Source: Micromonospora sp. C31
Lineage (GTDB): Bacteria; Actinomycetota; Actinomycetes; Mycobacteriales; Micromonosporaceae
Reading direction: 5' to 3'
Assembly (NCBI RefSeq): GCF_018070575.1
Contig: NZ_JAGPXN010000013.1
Span: 1-64,000, forward strand
Length of the DNA: 64,000 nucleotides
Position 1 is the first letter of the stretch. Every line of letters starts with the position of its first letter. Shown here one piece after another: positions 1 through 7,242 of this stretch. A model generated the notes under the pieces. It worked only from the letters and a program-made list of their open reading frames with translations. It was not told where the DNA came from and ran no database searches. A program made the translations under genes and the position numbers.

Positions 1-947
1 CCGCGCCCCCGCCCTGCGCGCCCCCGCCCGGCCCGGCCCGCCCGCCCGGCGCGACTTCGCCCCGCCAATTCCGACCTAACCCGGTCCGATCCGACCTGGC
101 CCGGCCCGGTCTGGTCCCGTTCCGGTCCGGTGCGGTCTGGTCTGGTCCCGTTCCGGTCCGGTGCGGTCTGGTCTGGTCCGGTCCCGCTCCGGTCCGGTCC
201 GGTCCGGTCCCGGTCCGGTCCGGTCCGGTCCCGGTCCGGTCCGGTCCGGTCCCGGTCCGGTCCGGTCCCGGTCCGGTCCGGTCCCGGTCCGGTCCGGTCC
301 CGGTCCGGTTTGGTCCGGCGCCGCAATCGTCGCGATCCGGCATTCTCCGAACTCGAGCTGGGTCGGCGGGCCACTGCAAGTGCGGTCCCTGTCGAGCTGC
401 CCCGTCCATCGGACCTGCCCGCCGAGCGGCCGACAGCACGGCGGCGACGGGGAACGCTGGGCCGCCGAGGTCCGCCACGGTCGGCACCCAGCTCACGCCC
501 GCATCCCGCCTGCCCCTTCTGGCCCAGTGCCGCCCCCGCCGGCCCTCTCTGGCCCAGTGCCGCCCCCGCCGGCCCCAGGCCGTCCCCGCCCTCACCAGGC
601 CGTCGCCACCGGCCCCAGGCCGTCCCCACCGGCACCAGGCCATTCCCGCCAGCCCCATGCCGCGTCCCGTCTGCCACACCGGGGGCTGCCCCGCCCCACG
701 GGGCAGCTCGACAGCGCCCGCGCGACACCCCCACGGCGGAACCACGGGACTCGCCGGGCCTGGCGGAAAGGCCGGCCGGGGGATCGGGTCGGCGAAGGAC
801 CGGGTCGGCAAAGGACCGGGCCGCCGAGGGGGCCGCCAGGTGGGCCGCCGAGTGGGCCGTCAGGTGGGCCGTCAGGTGGGCCGCCGGTTCAAGTCGCCGT
901 CGGCGGGTAGCCCTCCCCGGAGACGGCACCGGAAGGGATGACGTGAC
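1..947. repeat. Gene-free low-complexity region upstream of the alcohol dehydrogenase
   Basis: No convincing gene is visible. From about 83 to 312 the sequence is an array of short GGTCC, GGTCT and GGTCCC units, with a longer repeat (about 35 bp, containing GGTCTGGTCCCGTTCCGGTC) present twice between about 109 and 175. Around 520-575 the phrase GGCCCAGTGCCGCCCCCGCC occurs twice, and 580-655 is a run of CCAGGCCGT-type units. From 780 to 895 there are tandem GGGCCGCCAGGT-like units. Open frames crossing the region translate only into the repeat (for example Arg-Ser-Gly-Pro-Val) and look spurious. A ribosome binding site for the next gene (GGAAGGGA) sits at 930-937. Confidence 0.8.
389..714. repeat. 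Inverted pair of the CTGTCGAGCTGCCCC element
   Basis: CTGTCGAGCTGCCCC at 389-403 and its exact reverse complement at 700-714 face each other across about 300 bp. The left copy extends to a 21-bp perfect match (389-409) with the inverted copy at 46651-46671. A shorter relative lies at 9854-9920. This defines a dispersed repeat family. Confidence 0.75.
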
Positions 948-2132
948 ATGAAGGCACTGACCTGGCAGGGCAAACGGGACGTACGCGTCGAGGAGGTCCC
1001 CGATCCGCGCATCGAGGAGCCGACGGACGCCGTCGTCCGGATCACCTCGACCGCGGTCTGCGGCTCGGACCTGCACCTGTACGAGGTGCTCGGGCCGTTC
1101 CTGAAGCCCGGCGACGTCCTCGGCCACGAGCCGATGGGCGTCGTGGAGGAGGTCGGCCCGGGGGTGACCCGGCTCAAGCCGGGCGACCGGGTGGTGGTGC
1201 CGTTCAACATCTCCTGCGGCTCCTGCTGGATGTGCGACCGGCAGCTCTACGCGCAGTGCGAGACCACCCAGGTGACCGCCCAGGGCAAGGGTGCCGCTTT
1301 GTTCGGCTACACCTCGCTCTACGGCTCGGTGCCCGGCGGGCAGGCCGAGTACCTACGGGTGCCGCACGCCCAGTTCGGCCCGATCAAGGTGCCCGACACC
1401 GGGCCCGACGAGCGTTGGCTCTACCTGTCCGACATCCTGCCGACGGCGTGGCAGGCGGTGAAGTACGCCGACACCCCGCGCGGCGGCACCCTCGCCGTCT
1501 TCGGGCTCGGGCCGGTCGGCCAGTTCTGCGCCCGCATCGGCCGGCACCTCGGCGCGGACCGGGTCATCGGGCTGGACCTGGTGCCGGAGCGGTTGGCGAT
1601 GGCCCGCCGGCACGGCATCGAGGTCCTCGACGTCAGCGAGCTGAACGACGTGCCGGGCGCGCTGATCGACCTCGTCGACGGGCGTGGCCCCGACGCCGTC
1701 ATCGACGCGGTGGGCATGGAGGCCCACGGCGCGCCGCTCGGCAAGCTCGCCCAGAGCGCCGCCGGGCTGCTGCCCGACAAGCTGGCGCGGACCATGACCG
1801 ACAAGGTGGGCGTCGACCGGCTGGTCGTGCTCAAGGCCGCGCTGAAGGCCGTCCGCCGGGGCGGCACCGTCTCCGTCTCCGGCGTCTACGGCGGCGAGGT
1901 CGACCCGATGCCGCTGATGGAGATGTTCGACCGGGGCGTCCAGCTGCGCATGGGACAGTGCCACGTGCGCCGGTGGACCGACGAGATCATCCCGTTGCTC
2001 TCCGGCGACGACGACCCGCTGGGCGTGGAGGACCTGCGTACCCACCGGATGCCGCTGGCACAGGCGCCGCAGGCGTACGAGATGTTCCAGAAGAAGGAGG
2101 ACGGCTGCGTCAAGGTCGTGCTCGCGCCGTGA
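948..2132 (+). CDS. Zinc-dependent alcohol dehydrogenase, formaldehyde-dehydrogenase-like
   Basis: A 394-residue medium-chain dehydrogenase/reductase. Near the N-terminus CGSDLH and GHEPMG supply the usual Cys and His-Glu ligands of the catalytic zinc. The segment CGSCWMCDRQLYAQC carries the four cysteines of the structural zinc site. A Rossmann motif (GLGPVGQ) lies near residue 187. Length and motif order match the glutathione-independent formaldehyde dehydrogenase-like branch used for oxidising aldehydes or alcohols with NAD(P). The true substrate cannot be told from sequence. The ATG is preceded by GGAAGGGA 10 bases upstream. The stop codon overlaps the GTG of the SDR gene that follows, so the two are translationally coupled and may act on the same metabolite. 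Confidence 0.9.
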   Translation: MKALTWQGKRDVRVEEVPDPRIEEPTDAVVRITSTAVCGSDLHLYEVLGPFLKPGDVLGHEPMGVVEEVGPGVTRLKPGDRVVVPFNISCGSCWMCDRQLYAQCETTQVTAQGKGAALFGYTSLYGSVPGGQAEYLRVPHAQFGPIKVPDTGPDERWLYLSDILPTAWQAVKYADTPRGGTLAVFGLGPVGQFCARIGRHLGADRVIGLDLVPERLAMARRHGIEVLDVSELNDVPGALIDLVDGRGPDAVIDAVGMEAHGAPLGKLAQSAAGLLPDKLARTMTDKVGVDRLVVLKAALKAVRRGGTVSVSGVYGGEVDPMPLMEMFDRGVQLRMGQCHVRRWTDEIIPLLSGDDDPLGVEDLRTHRMPLAQAPQAYEMFQKKEDGCVKVVLAP

Positions 2133-3073
2133 CCCGCACGGTGGTCGTGACCGGCGCGACCAGCGGGATCGGCAGGGCGGCGGCCCGCGCCTTCGCCGGA
2201 CGCGGCGACCGCCTCGTGCTCGCCGCCCGCTCCCCCACCGTCCTCGCCGCCGTCGGCGACGAGTGCCGGGCCGCCGGCGCGCAGGCGCTGGAGGTGCCCA
2301 CCGACATCACCGCCGACGGCGCGCTGGCGGCGCTCGCCGACGCGGCCGTCGGCCGGTTCGGCGGCATCGACGTCTGGGTGCACACGGCGGCGGTGATGGC
2401 GTACGGCCGGTTCGACCAGACCCCGGAGCGGGTCTTCGAGCAGGTCATACGCACCGACCTGCTCGCCGCCGCCGCGGTGGCCCGGGTGGCGCTGCGCCGC
2501 TTCCGGGCGGACGGCGGGGGGACGCTGGTCCTCACCGGGTCGGTGCTGGGGCACATCACGACGCCGTACATGAGCGGCTACGTGGCGAGCAAGTGGGGCT
2601 TGCAGGGGCTGGCCCGCAGTTTGCAGCAGGAGGCCCGGGAGACCCCGGGCGTGCACGTGTGCATCGTCACCCCGGGCAGCGTGGACACGCCGGTCTACCA
2701 GCGGGCCGCGAACTACCTCGGCCGCGTCGCCCGGCCGCCGCTGCCGGTCACCACGCCGGAGCGGGTGGCGCGGGCCATCGTGGACTGCGCCGACCGGCCG
2801 CGCCGGGAGGTGTCGGTGGGTCGGGTCAACGTGGTCATGCGGGTCGGCTTCACCGTGTTCCCCGCTGCCTACGACGCCCTCGTCGGCCCGTTGATGCGGC
2901 TGATCGGGCTGACCGACCGTCCCGTCGCGCCGCATGACGGCGTGGTGTTCGCGCCGGACCCGGCCGCGGCGTCCGTGCGCGGCGGCTGGCTGCCCGACCT
3001 CGGGCGGGTGGCGCGGGCCGTCGGTGAACTGCCCGGCCCGGTCGTCGCGGCCGTCCGACGCCGGCTGCGGTGA
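2129..3073 (+). CDS. Short-chain dehydrogenase/reductase
   Basis: A 314-residue classical-type SDR. The start GTG overlaps the preceding stop (GTGA at 2129-2132), which fixes the N-terminus just before TRTVVVTGATSGIG, the cofactor-binding TGxxxGIG motif. The catalytic Ser is in LTGSVLG and the YxxxK pair is YVASK near residue 150. It is longer than a minimal SDR because of a C-terminal extension of about 60 residues, as seen in many actinobacterial SDRs. Coupled to the zinc alcohol dehydrogenase upstream, it probably belongs to one oxidation/reduction pathway. The substrate is unknown. Confidence 0.9.
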   Translation: MTRTVVVTGATSGIGRAAARAFAGRGDRLVLAARSPTVLAAVGDECRAAGAQALEVPTDITADGALAALADAAVGRFGGIDVWVHTAAVMAYGRFDQTPERVFEQVIRTDLLAAAAVARVALRRFRADGGGTLVLTGSVLGHITTPYMSGYVASKWGLQGLARSLQQEARETPGVHVCIVTPGSVDTPVYQRAANYLGRVARPPLPVTTPERVARAIVDCADRPRREVSVGRVNVVMRVGFTVFPAAYDALVGPLMRLIGLTDRPVAPHDGVVFAPDPAAASVRGGWLPDLGRVARAVGELPGPVVAAVRRRLR

Positions 3074-3109
3074 ATGCGTCGCGGGATCACCGGCGTCGAT
3101 CGTTTCGCC

Positions 3110-3145
3110 TAGGGTGGTGGGCCGGTAAGCGCTCCGGCCCACCAC
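3110..3145 (+). promoter_or_regulatory. TAGGGT -10 box running into a 12-bp hairpin
   Basis: TAGGGT at 3110-3115 resembles the -10 boxes found before other genes in this window. It overlaps a perfect inverted repeat, GTGGTGGGCCGG (3114-3125) and CCGGCCCACCAC (3134-3145) around TAAGCGCT. The hairpin lies between the SDR stop and the serine hydrolase. It may terminate the upstream operon, act as an operator, or form at the 5' end of the hydrolase transcript. Confidence 0.5.
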
Positions 3146-3159
3146 GACGGGAGAGACGA

Positions 3160-4182
3160 TTGACCATCCGGGTGAACCGCAGGACCGCACTGGGGCTGGG
3201 CACGCTGGGCACGCTGGGCACGGCGGGAACGGTGCTCGGCACCGCCGCGCTGGCGTCCGCCGCCCCCGAGGTCGCCGAGCCGGCCCCGGCGACGCCCCGC
3301 CAGGCCGCCCGCCGGGTGGCCGCGATCTACGCCCGGGAGACGGTGCGTGCGGGCGGCAACTGGCAGGCGTACGTCAGCGTCGCCGACCCGGCCGGCGCGC
3401 CGGTGGTGGCGGTGTCCGACGAGCCGGACCGGCTGCTCGAGGCGTACAGCGTCAACAAGGTCGCGGTTGCCGTGGCGGTGCTCGACAAGGTCGACCGGGG
3501 GCTGCTCACGCTCGAGCAGCGGGTCGAGGTGACCGAGGCGATAGTGGTGCCCGGTGGCGACGGCGTGTTCAGCCTCGACGGGGCGTACCCGAGCTTCGTG
3601 ACCCTCGGCCACGTGCTGGCCAACCTGTTGACCGTCTCCGACGACACGGCCGTACGGCTGTGCGGCCTGGTCTGCCCGGCCGCCGAGCTCAACGAGATCC
3701 TGCGCGGCAAGGGCTTCCCGAACACCCAGGTGCAGCCGGTGGCCAACCCCAACCGGTTCTTCCTCGGCACCAGCACCCCCCGGGAGACCCACGACCTGCT
3801 GCGCGCCCTGGTGGCCGGCACCCTGCTCTCGCCGGCCGGCACGGCGTTCGTGCTGCGGCTGCTGCGCGCCCCCGTCGCTCACACCGACGGGGTCCGGCGG
3901 GTGATGTCCTCGACCGAGCGGGCCCGGGTCGCCACGAAGGCCGGCTGGTTCGCCGACGCCCGGCACGAGGCCGGGGTGATCTTCGACACGGCCGGCGCGC
4001 CCGTGCTCACGTACGCCCTCTTCGCCGACGGGCAGGCCGAGCCGGGCGACTACGGCGCCACGCACCCCGCCGTCGCCGCCCGGGCCCGGATGGGGCGGCG
4101 CCTCCTCGCCGCGGTCGACCGCCTCACCGGCACCGGCATCACCCACCGACCCACCGCGCAGCGGCCCAGCAACGGCGGCTGA
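3160..4182 (+). CDS. Exported class A beta-lactamase-like serine hydrolase
   Basis: A 340-residue protein if it begins at TTG 3160, which has GGGAGAG 4-10 bases upstream. An open frame continues 30 codons further up, but it runs through the hairpin at 3114-3145. The N-terminus (NRRTALGLG followed by a Gly/Ala/Leu-rich stretch and ALASAA) looks like a Tat-type signal peptide. The mature domain shows beta-lactamase/transpeptidase-fold motifs: SVNK at residues 97-100 (SxxK), SDDTA in the position of SDN, and TKAGW in the position of KTG. These support a secreted or cell-surface penicillin-recognising serine hydrolase. True beta-lactamase activity is not assured, since the SDN and KTG motifs are both modified. 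A strong terminator-like stem follows the gene. Confidence 0.82.
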   Translation: MTIRVNRRTALGLGTLGTLGTAGTVLGTAALASAAPEVAEPAPATPRQAARRVAAIYARETVRAGGNWQAYVSVADPAGAPVVAVSDEPDRLLEAYSVNKVAVAVAVLDKVDRGLLTLEQRVEVTEAIVVPGGDGVFSLDGAYPSFVTLGHVLANLLTVSDDTAVRLCGLVCPAAELNEILRGKGFPNTQVQPVANPNRFFLGTSTPRETHDLLRALVAGTLLSPAGTAFVLRLLRAPVAHTDGVRRVMSSTERARVATKAGWFADARHEAGVIFDTAGAPVLTYALFADGQAEPGDYGATHPAVAARARMGRRLLAAVDRLTGTGITHRPTAQRPSNGG

Positions 4183-4197
4183 GCCGCCCGTCGACAC

Positions 4198-4226
4198 GCG
4201 GGGCCCGCCGCCGCGGCGGGCCCCGC
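4198..4226 (+). terminator. GC-rich stem-loop after the serine hydrolase
   Basis: A perfect 13-bp inverted repeat (4198-4210 and 4214-4226, loop CCG) begins 16 bases after the stop codon. There is no T-tract, as is usual for actinomycete terminators. Confidence 0.6.
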
Positions 4227-4292
4227 CGACCTTCCGGCGGCCCCTGCACGGCCGGGCTACCGTGTACGACGGGACACGGCGGAGGGACGACG

Positions 4293-5438
4293 ATGGGCGC
4301 ACCACCGGAACGCGCGGGACGCGACGCGACGCTCGGACGGCGGCTGCGCGGGGCGGCCGGGCTGGCCGCGTTGGCCGGGCTCGCGTGGGTGGCCCGGGAC
4401 GTGCCGGCGGCGCTCGGCGGCCGGCTCACCGGCGCCCGCGCGGAGCGGGCCGCCCGCTCGCCCCGGTTCCGCGACGGCACCTTCCACAACCCGGGCGGCT
4501 CCCGCTCGATGGCCGGCACCCCCGACCGCAACCTGATCCGTGAGCTGGTCTTCGGCAAGCAGAAGCGCCGCCCGGGCGCCGCCGTGCCGCTGCTGCGCCC
4601 GGATGCCGCCCCGGCCGTCGACGTCGGGCGCGAACTGAACGTCGTCTGGTACGGCCACGCCTCCGCCCTGATCGAGATCGAGGGCCGCAAGGTGCTGCTC
4701 GACCCGGTGTGGAGCGACCGGTGCTCGCCGTCGAGCATGGTCGGCCCGCGCCGCCTGCACCAGCCGCCGGTACGCCTCGACGAACTGCCCCCGGTCGACG
4801 CGATCCTGATCTCGCACGACCACTACGACCACCTCGACATGGCGACCGTGCAGGCGCTGCTGGGCAGCCAGTCGGCGCCGTTCCTGGTGCCCCTCGGGGT
4901 GGGCGCGCACCTGGACCGCTGGGGCGTGCCGGCGCAGCGGATCGTCGAGCTGGACTGGTCGGAGGGCCACCGGGTGGCGGGGCTGGAGATCACCGCCACC
5001 GCCGCCCAGCACTTCTCCGGCCGGGGGCTGCGCCGCGACGGGACGCTCTGGAGTTCCTGGGTCGTCGCCGGCGCACACCGGAAGGTCTTCTACACCGGCG
5101 ACTCCGGCTACTTCGACGGCTACGCCGAGATCGGCGAGCGGCACGGGCCGTTCGACGTGACGCTGATGCAGATCGGGGCGTACGACCGGGCCTGGCCGAG
5201 CATCCACATGTTTCCCGAGGAGGCCGTCGCCGCCCACCTCGACCTGCGCGGCGGGCTGCTCGTGCCGGTGCACTGGGCGACGTTCAACCTGGCCCTGCAC
5301 GCCTGGTCCGAGCCGGTGGACCGGATCTGGGCCGAGGCGAAGGCCCGGGACGTGCGCCTCGCCGTGCCCCGCCCCGGCGAGCGGGTGGTGGTGGACGACC
5401 CGCCGGCCGTCGACGGCTGGTGGCAGGCGGTCGCCTGA
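4293..5438 (+). CDS. MBL-fold metal-dependent hydrolase, NAPE-PLD/UlaG-like
   Basis: A 381-residue protein starting at ATG 4293, 6 bases after GGAGGGA, with a TACCGT -10-like box at 4258-4263. The N-terminal 60 residues contain one hydrophobic stretch (LAALAGLAWVA) that may anchor it to the membrane. The metallo-beta-lactamase motif HDHYDH begins near residue 175. Other metal-ligand regions are visible in AAQHFSGR and YTGDSGYFDG, and the family's VWYGHAS and LLDPVWS motifs precede them. The arrangement (VGPRR, then LPPVDAILISHDHYDHLD) is that of N-acylphosphatidylethanolamine phospholipase D-like proteins, so a phospholipid or other phosphodiester substrate is plausible but unproven. It is convergent with dgt across a palindromic element. 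Confidence 0.85.
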   Translation: MGAPPERAGRDATLGRRLRGAAGLAALAGLAWVARDVPAALGGRLTGARAERAARSPRFRDGTFHNPGGSRSMAGTPDRNLIRELVFGKQKRRPGAAVPLLRPDAAPAVDVGRELNVVWYGHASALIEIEGRKVLLDPVWSDRCSPSSMVGPRRLHQPPVRLDELPPVDAILISHDHYDHLDMATVQALLGSQSAPFLVPLGVGAHLDRWGVPAQRIVELDWSEGHRVAGLEITATAAQHFSGRGLRRDGTLWSSWVVAGAHRKVFYTGDSGYFDGYAEIGERHGPFDVTLMQIGAYDRAWPSIHMFPEEAVAAHLDLRGGLLVPVHWATFNLALHAWSEPVDRIWAEAKARDVRLAVPRPGERVVVDDPPAVDGWWQAVA

Positions 5439-5499
5439 GATGTTAGGAAGGGCCCCCTGCTAACGCCTGCGGTAGAGGAAGGGGCCCTTCCTAACATCT
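5438..5499. repeat. Palindromic element, family A, copy 1
   Basis: Perfect 19-bp arms, AGATGTTAGGAAGGGCCCC at 5438-5456 and its reverse complement at 5481-5499, enclose a 24-base loop. It lies between two convergent genes and could work as a bidirectional terminator. The inner sequence CTGCGGTAGAGGAAGGGGCC is found in reverse complement in copy 2 (7073-7132). Confidence 0.85.
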
Positions 5500-5519
5500 C
5501 GGGTGGCGCGACGCGTGGG

Positions 5520-7031
5520 TCAGAGGACGAAGGCGTCGGTCCAGAGCGCCCCGGAGCGGCCGGACAGGGCGTCCAGCATGGCGACCGCCTGGCCGTCGGT
5601 GAGCTGGGCGACGAAGTCGACGATCGCCCGCCCGCGGGCCTTGCCGATCCGGTCCGGCGTACGCGGGTGCAGCTCCGCCTCGGCCAGCTCCACCAGGTCG
5701 TGCAGCCGGCGCGGCAGCCGGGACTCCTCCTCGGGGTCGAGCAGCCACTCCAGCAACGCCTCCACCAGGGTGCCCAGCAGCCGGGCCTGCCCGCGCTGGT
5801 GCAGGGCCAGGTCCGGCCGGGCCAGCACGAACCGGTGGTGGACGAACTTGAGCACCTGCACCTCGTGCCACTGTGCCGGGGCGAGCAGCACGTGGCCGGA
5901 GCGGACCGCCGGCTGCCCGACCACGGTGATCGCGTCGACGAAGCGGGTCGTCCACCGGGCGGAGAACCGGGCCACGTACTGCTCCGCCTCGATCGAGCCG
6001 TCGAAGGGCATGGCCAGCAGCCCTTCCACGAGTTCCTCGCGGACGTGCTCGACGGCGGCGGCGAACGCCTCGTCGTCGGCGACCCAGGCGTCCTTGCGGT
6101 GCAGCTGCCGGCGCAACCGCTCGATGGCCGAGCCGGGCCGGCGGGCGGCGGTGGCCAGGGCCGCGTCGGTGATGGCCCGGAAGTGCCCGCTCTCGCGCTG
6201 CCAGGCCATCAGCTCGGCGGCCACCGTGCCCTGCTGGAGCACCCCGACCCGGTAGAAGTCCTCCACGTCGTGGATCGCGTACGCGATGTCGTCGGCGGTG
6301 TCCATGATCGACGCCTCGGCGGTCTGCTGCCAGTCCGGGATGCGGCCCACGAACGGTTCCCGGGCCTGCCGCAGGTCGTCGACCTCGGTCCGGTACGCCC
6401 CGAACTTCGACGAGCCGCTGCCCGGGTCGTCCGGCGGCGGGGTGGCGCCGCGCGGCGGCGGGTCCAGCAGCCGGGGGTGCGGATCGGGATGGTCCAGGCG
6501 CGTCCACGGGTACTTCAGCAGCGCCGCCCGCACCGCCGCCGTGAGGTCCAGTCCGGTGGTCGCCGCGCCGCGGATCTCGGTGCTGGTGACGATCCGGTAC
6601 GACTGGGCGTTGCCCTCGAACCCGTCGGTCAGCCCGAGCCGGTGGCGGGCCAGCCGGTCCAGCACCCGCTCCCCCAGGTGCCCGAACGGCGGGTGGCCGA
6701 GGTCGTGCGCGAGCGCGGCGGCCTCCACCACGTCCGGGTCGCAGCCGCCCAGCTTCTCCAGCAGGTCGCGGTGCGCCTCGTCGGCGGTGAGCCGCTCGGC
6801 GATGGCGCGCGCCACCTGAGCCACCTTCAGGCTGTGGGTCAGCCGGTTGTGCACGAGCAGGCCGGAGCCGCCGGGGCTGACCACCTGGGTCACGCCGTTG
6901 AGCCGGGCGAAGAACGGCGAGGCCACGATGCGGTCCCGGTCGGCCCGGAACGGGCTGGCGGCGAGGTCGCCGAGCGCCCGGGCACTGCCGCCGAAGAGCC
7001 GCCGGGCGCGCGGGTCGGCGGGAGGTTCCAT
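5520..7031 (-). CDS. dgt: Deoxyguanosinetriphosphate triphosphohydrolase-like protein
   Basis: A 503-residue HD-domain phosphohydrolase that hydrolyses dNTPs to deoxynucleosides and triphosphate, helping to balance nucleotide pools. The family signature HDLGHPPFGHLGE begins near residue 108. An upstream His (RLTHSLKV) and a later Asp (IMDTADDIAYAIHDVED) complete the metal-binding H...HD...D set. Length agrees with actinobacterial dGTPase-like proteins. ATG 7031 is preferred over an in-frame GTG at 7040, because the GTG falls inside a TAGCGT -10-like box (7039-7044) and the ATG lies 7 bases after that box, as expected for a leaderless transcript. Family A palindromes flank the gene on both sides. 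Confidence 0.92.
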   Translation of the reverse strand: MEPPADPRARRLFGGSARALGDLAASPFRADRDRIVASPFFARLNGVTQVVSPGGSGLLVHNRLTHSLKVAQVARAIAERLTADEAHRDLLEKLGGCDPDVVEAAALAHDLGHPPFGHLGERVLDRLARHRLGLTDGFEGNAQSYRIVTSTEIRGAATTGLDLTAAVRAALLKYPWTRLDHPDPHPRLLDPPPRGATPPPDDPGSGSSKFGAYRTEVDDLRQAREPFVGRIPDWQQTAEASIMDTADDIAYAIHDVEDFYRVGVLQQGTVAAELMAWQRESGHFRAITDAALATAARRPGSAIERLRRQLHRKDAWVADDEAFAAAVEHVREELVEGLLAMPFDGSIEAEQYVARFSARWTTRFVDAITVVGQPAVRSGHVLLAPAQWHEVQVLKFVHHRFVLARPDLALHQRGQARLLGTLVEALLEWLLDPEEESRLPRRLHDLVELAEAELHPRTPDRIGKARGRAIVDFVAQLTDGQAVAMLDALSGRSGALWTDAFVL

Positions 7032-7038
7032 GATCGCC

Positions 7039-7044
7039 ACGCTA
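7039..7044 (-). promoter_or_regulatory. Predicted -10 box of dgt (leaderless)
   Basis: TAGCGT on the minus strand lies 7 bases before the ATG at 7031, so transcription would begin at or next to the start codon. No Shine-Dalgarno sequence is visible. Confidence 0.5.
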
Positions 7045-7072
7045 GCGCAGCAGCCGACGTCGCGGGCGAGGC

Positions 7073-7132
7073 GGTGTAAGGAAGGGCCCCTTCCTCTACC
7101 GCAGGTGATAGGAAGGGGCCCTTCCTTACACC
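7073..7132. repeat. Palindromic element, family A, copy 2
   Basis: Perfect 18-bp arms (GGTGTAAGGAAGGGCCCC at 7073-7090; reverse complement at 7115-7132). It lies between divergent genes (dgt and tex), where a terminator is not needed. That favours a dispersed repetitive element over a dedicated terminator. Confidence 0.85.
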
Positions 7133-7242
7133 CTGGCAGCCCTGGGGTGGGTGGGCGGCGCGCCGGGCCGGGGGCGGCGACGGGCGTCGGTGCCGGGCGG
7201 CAGAATGCACAGCGGAACCCACACCGAAGGCGGATCGAGATC

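Noticed and set aside
130..951. Long open frames over the first 950 bases (up to 273 codons)
   Set aside because: They translate the GGTCC-type repeats into Arg/Ser/Gly/Pro runs, exist in several frames at once and lack a ribosome binding site.
3160..4182. Calling the serine hydrolase a true beta-lactamase
   Set aside because: SxxK is present but the SDN and KTG elements are altered to SDD and KAG, so only the fold-level assignment is safe.
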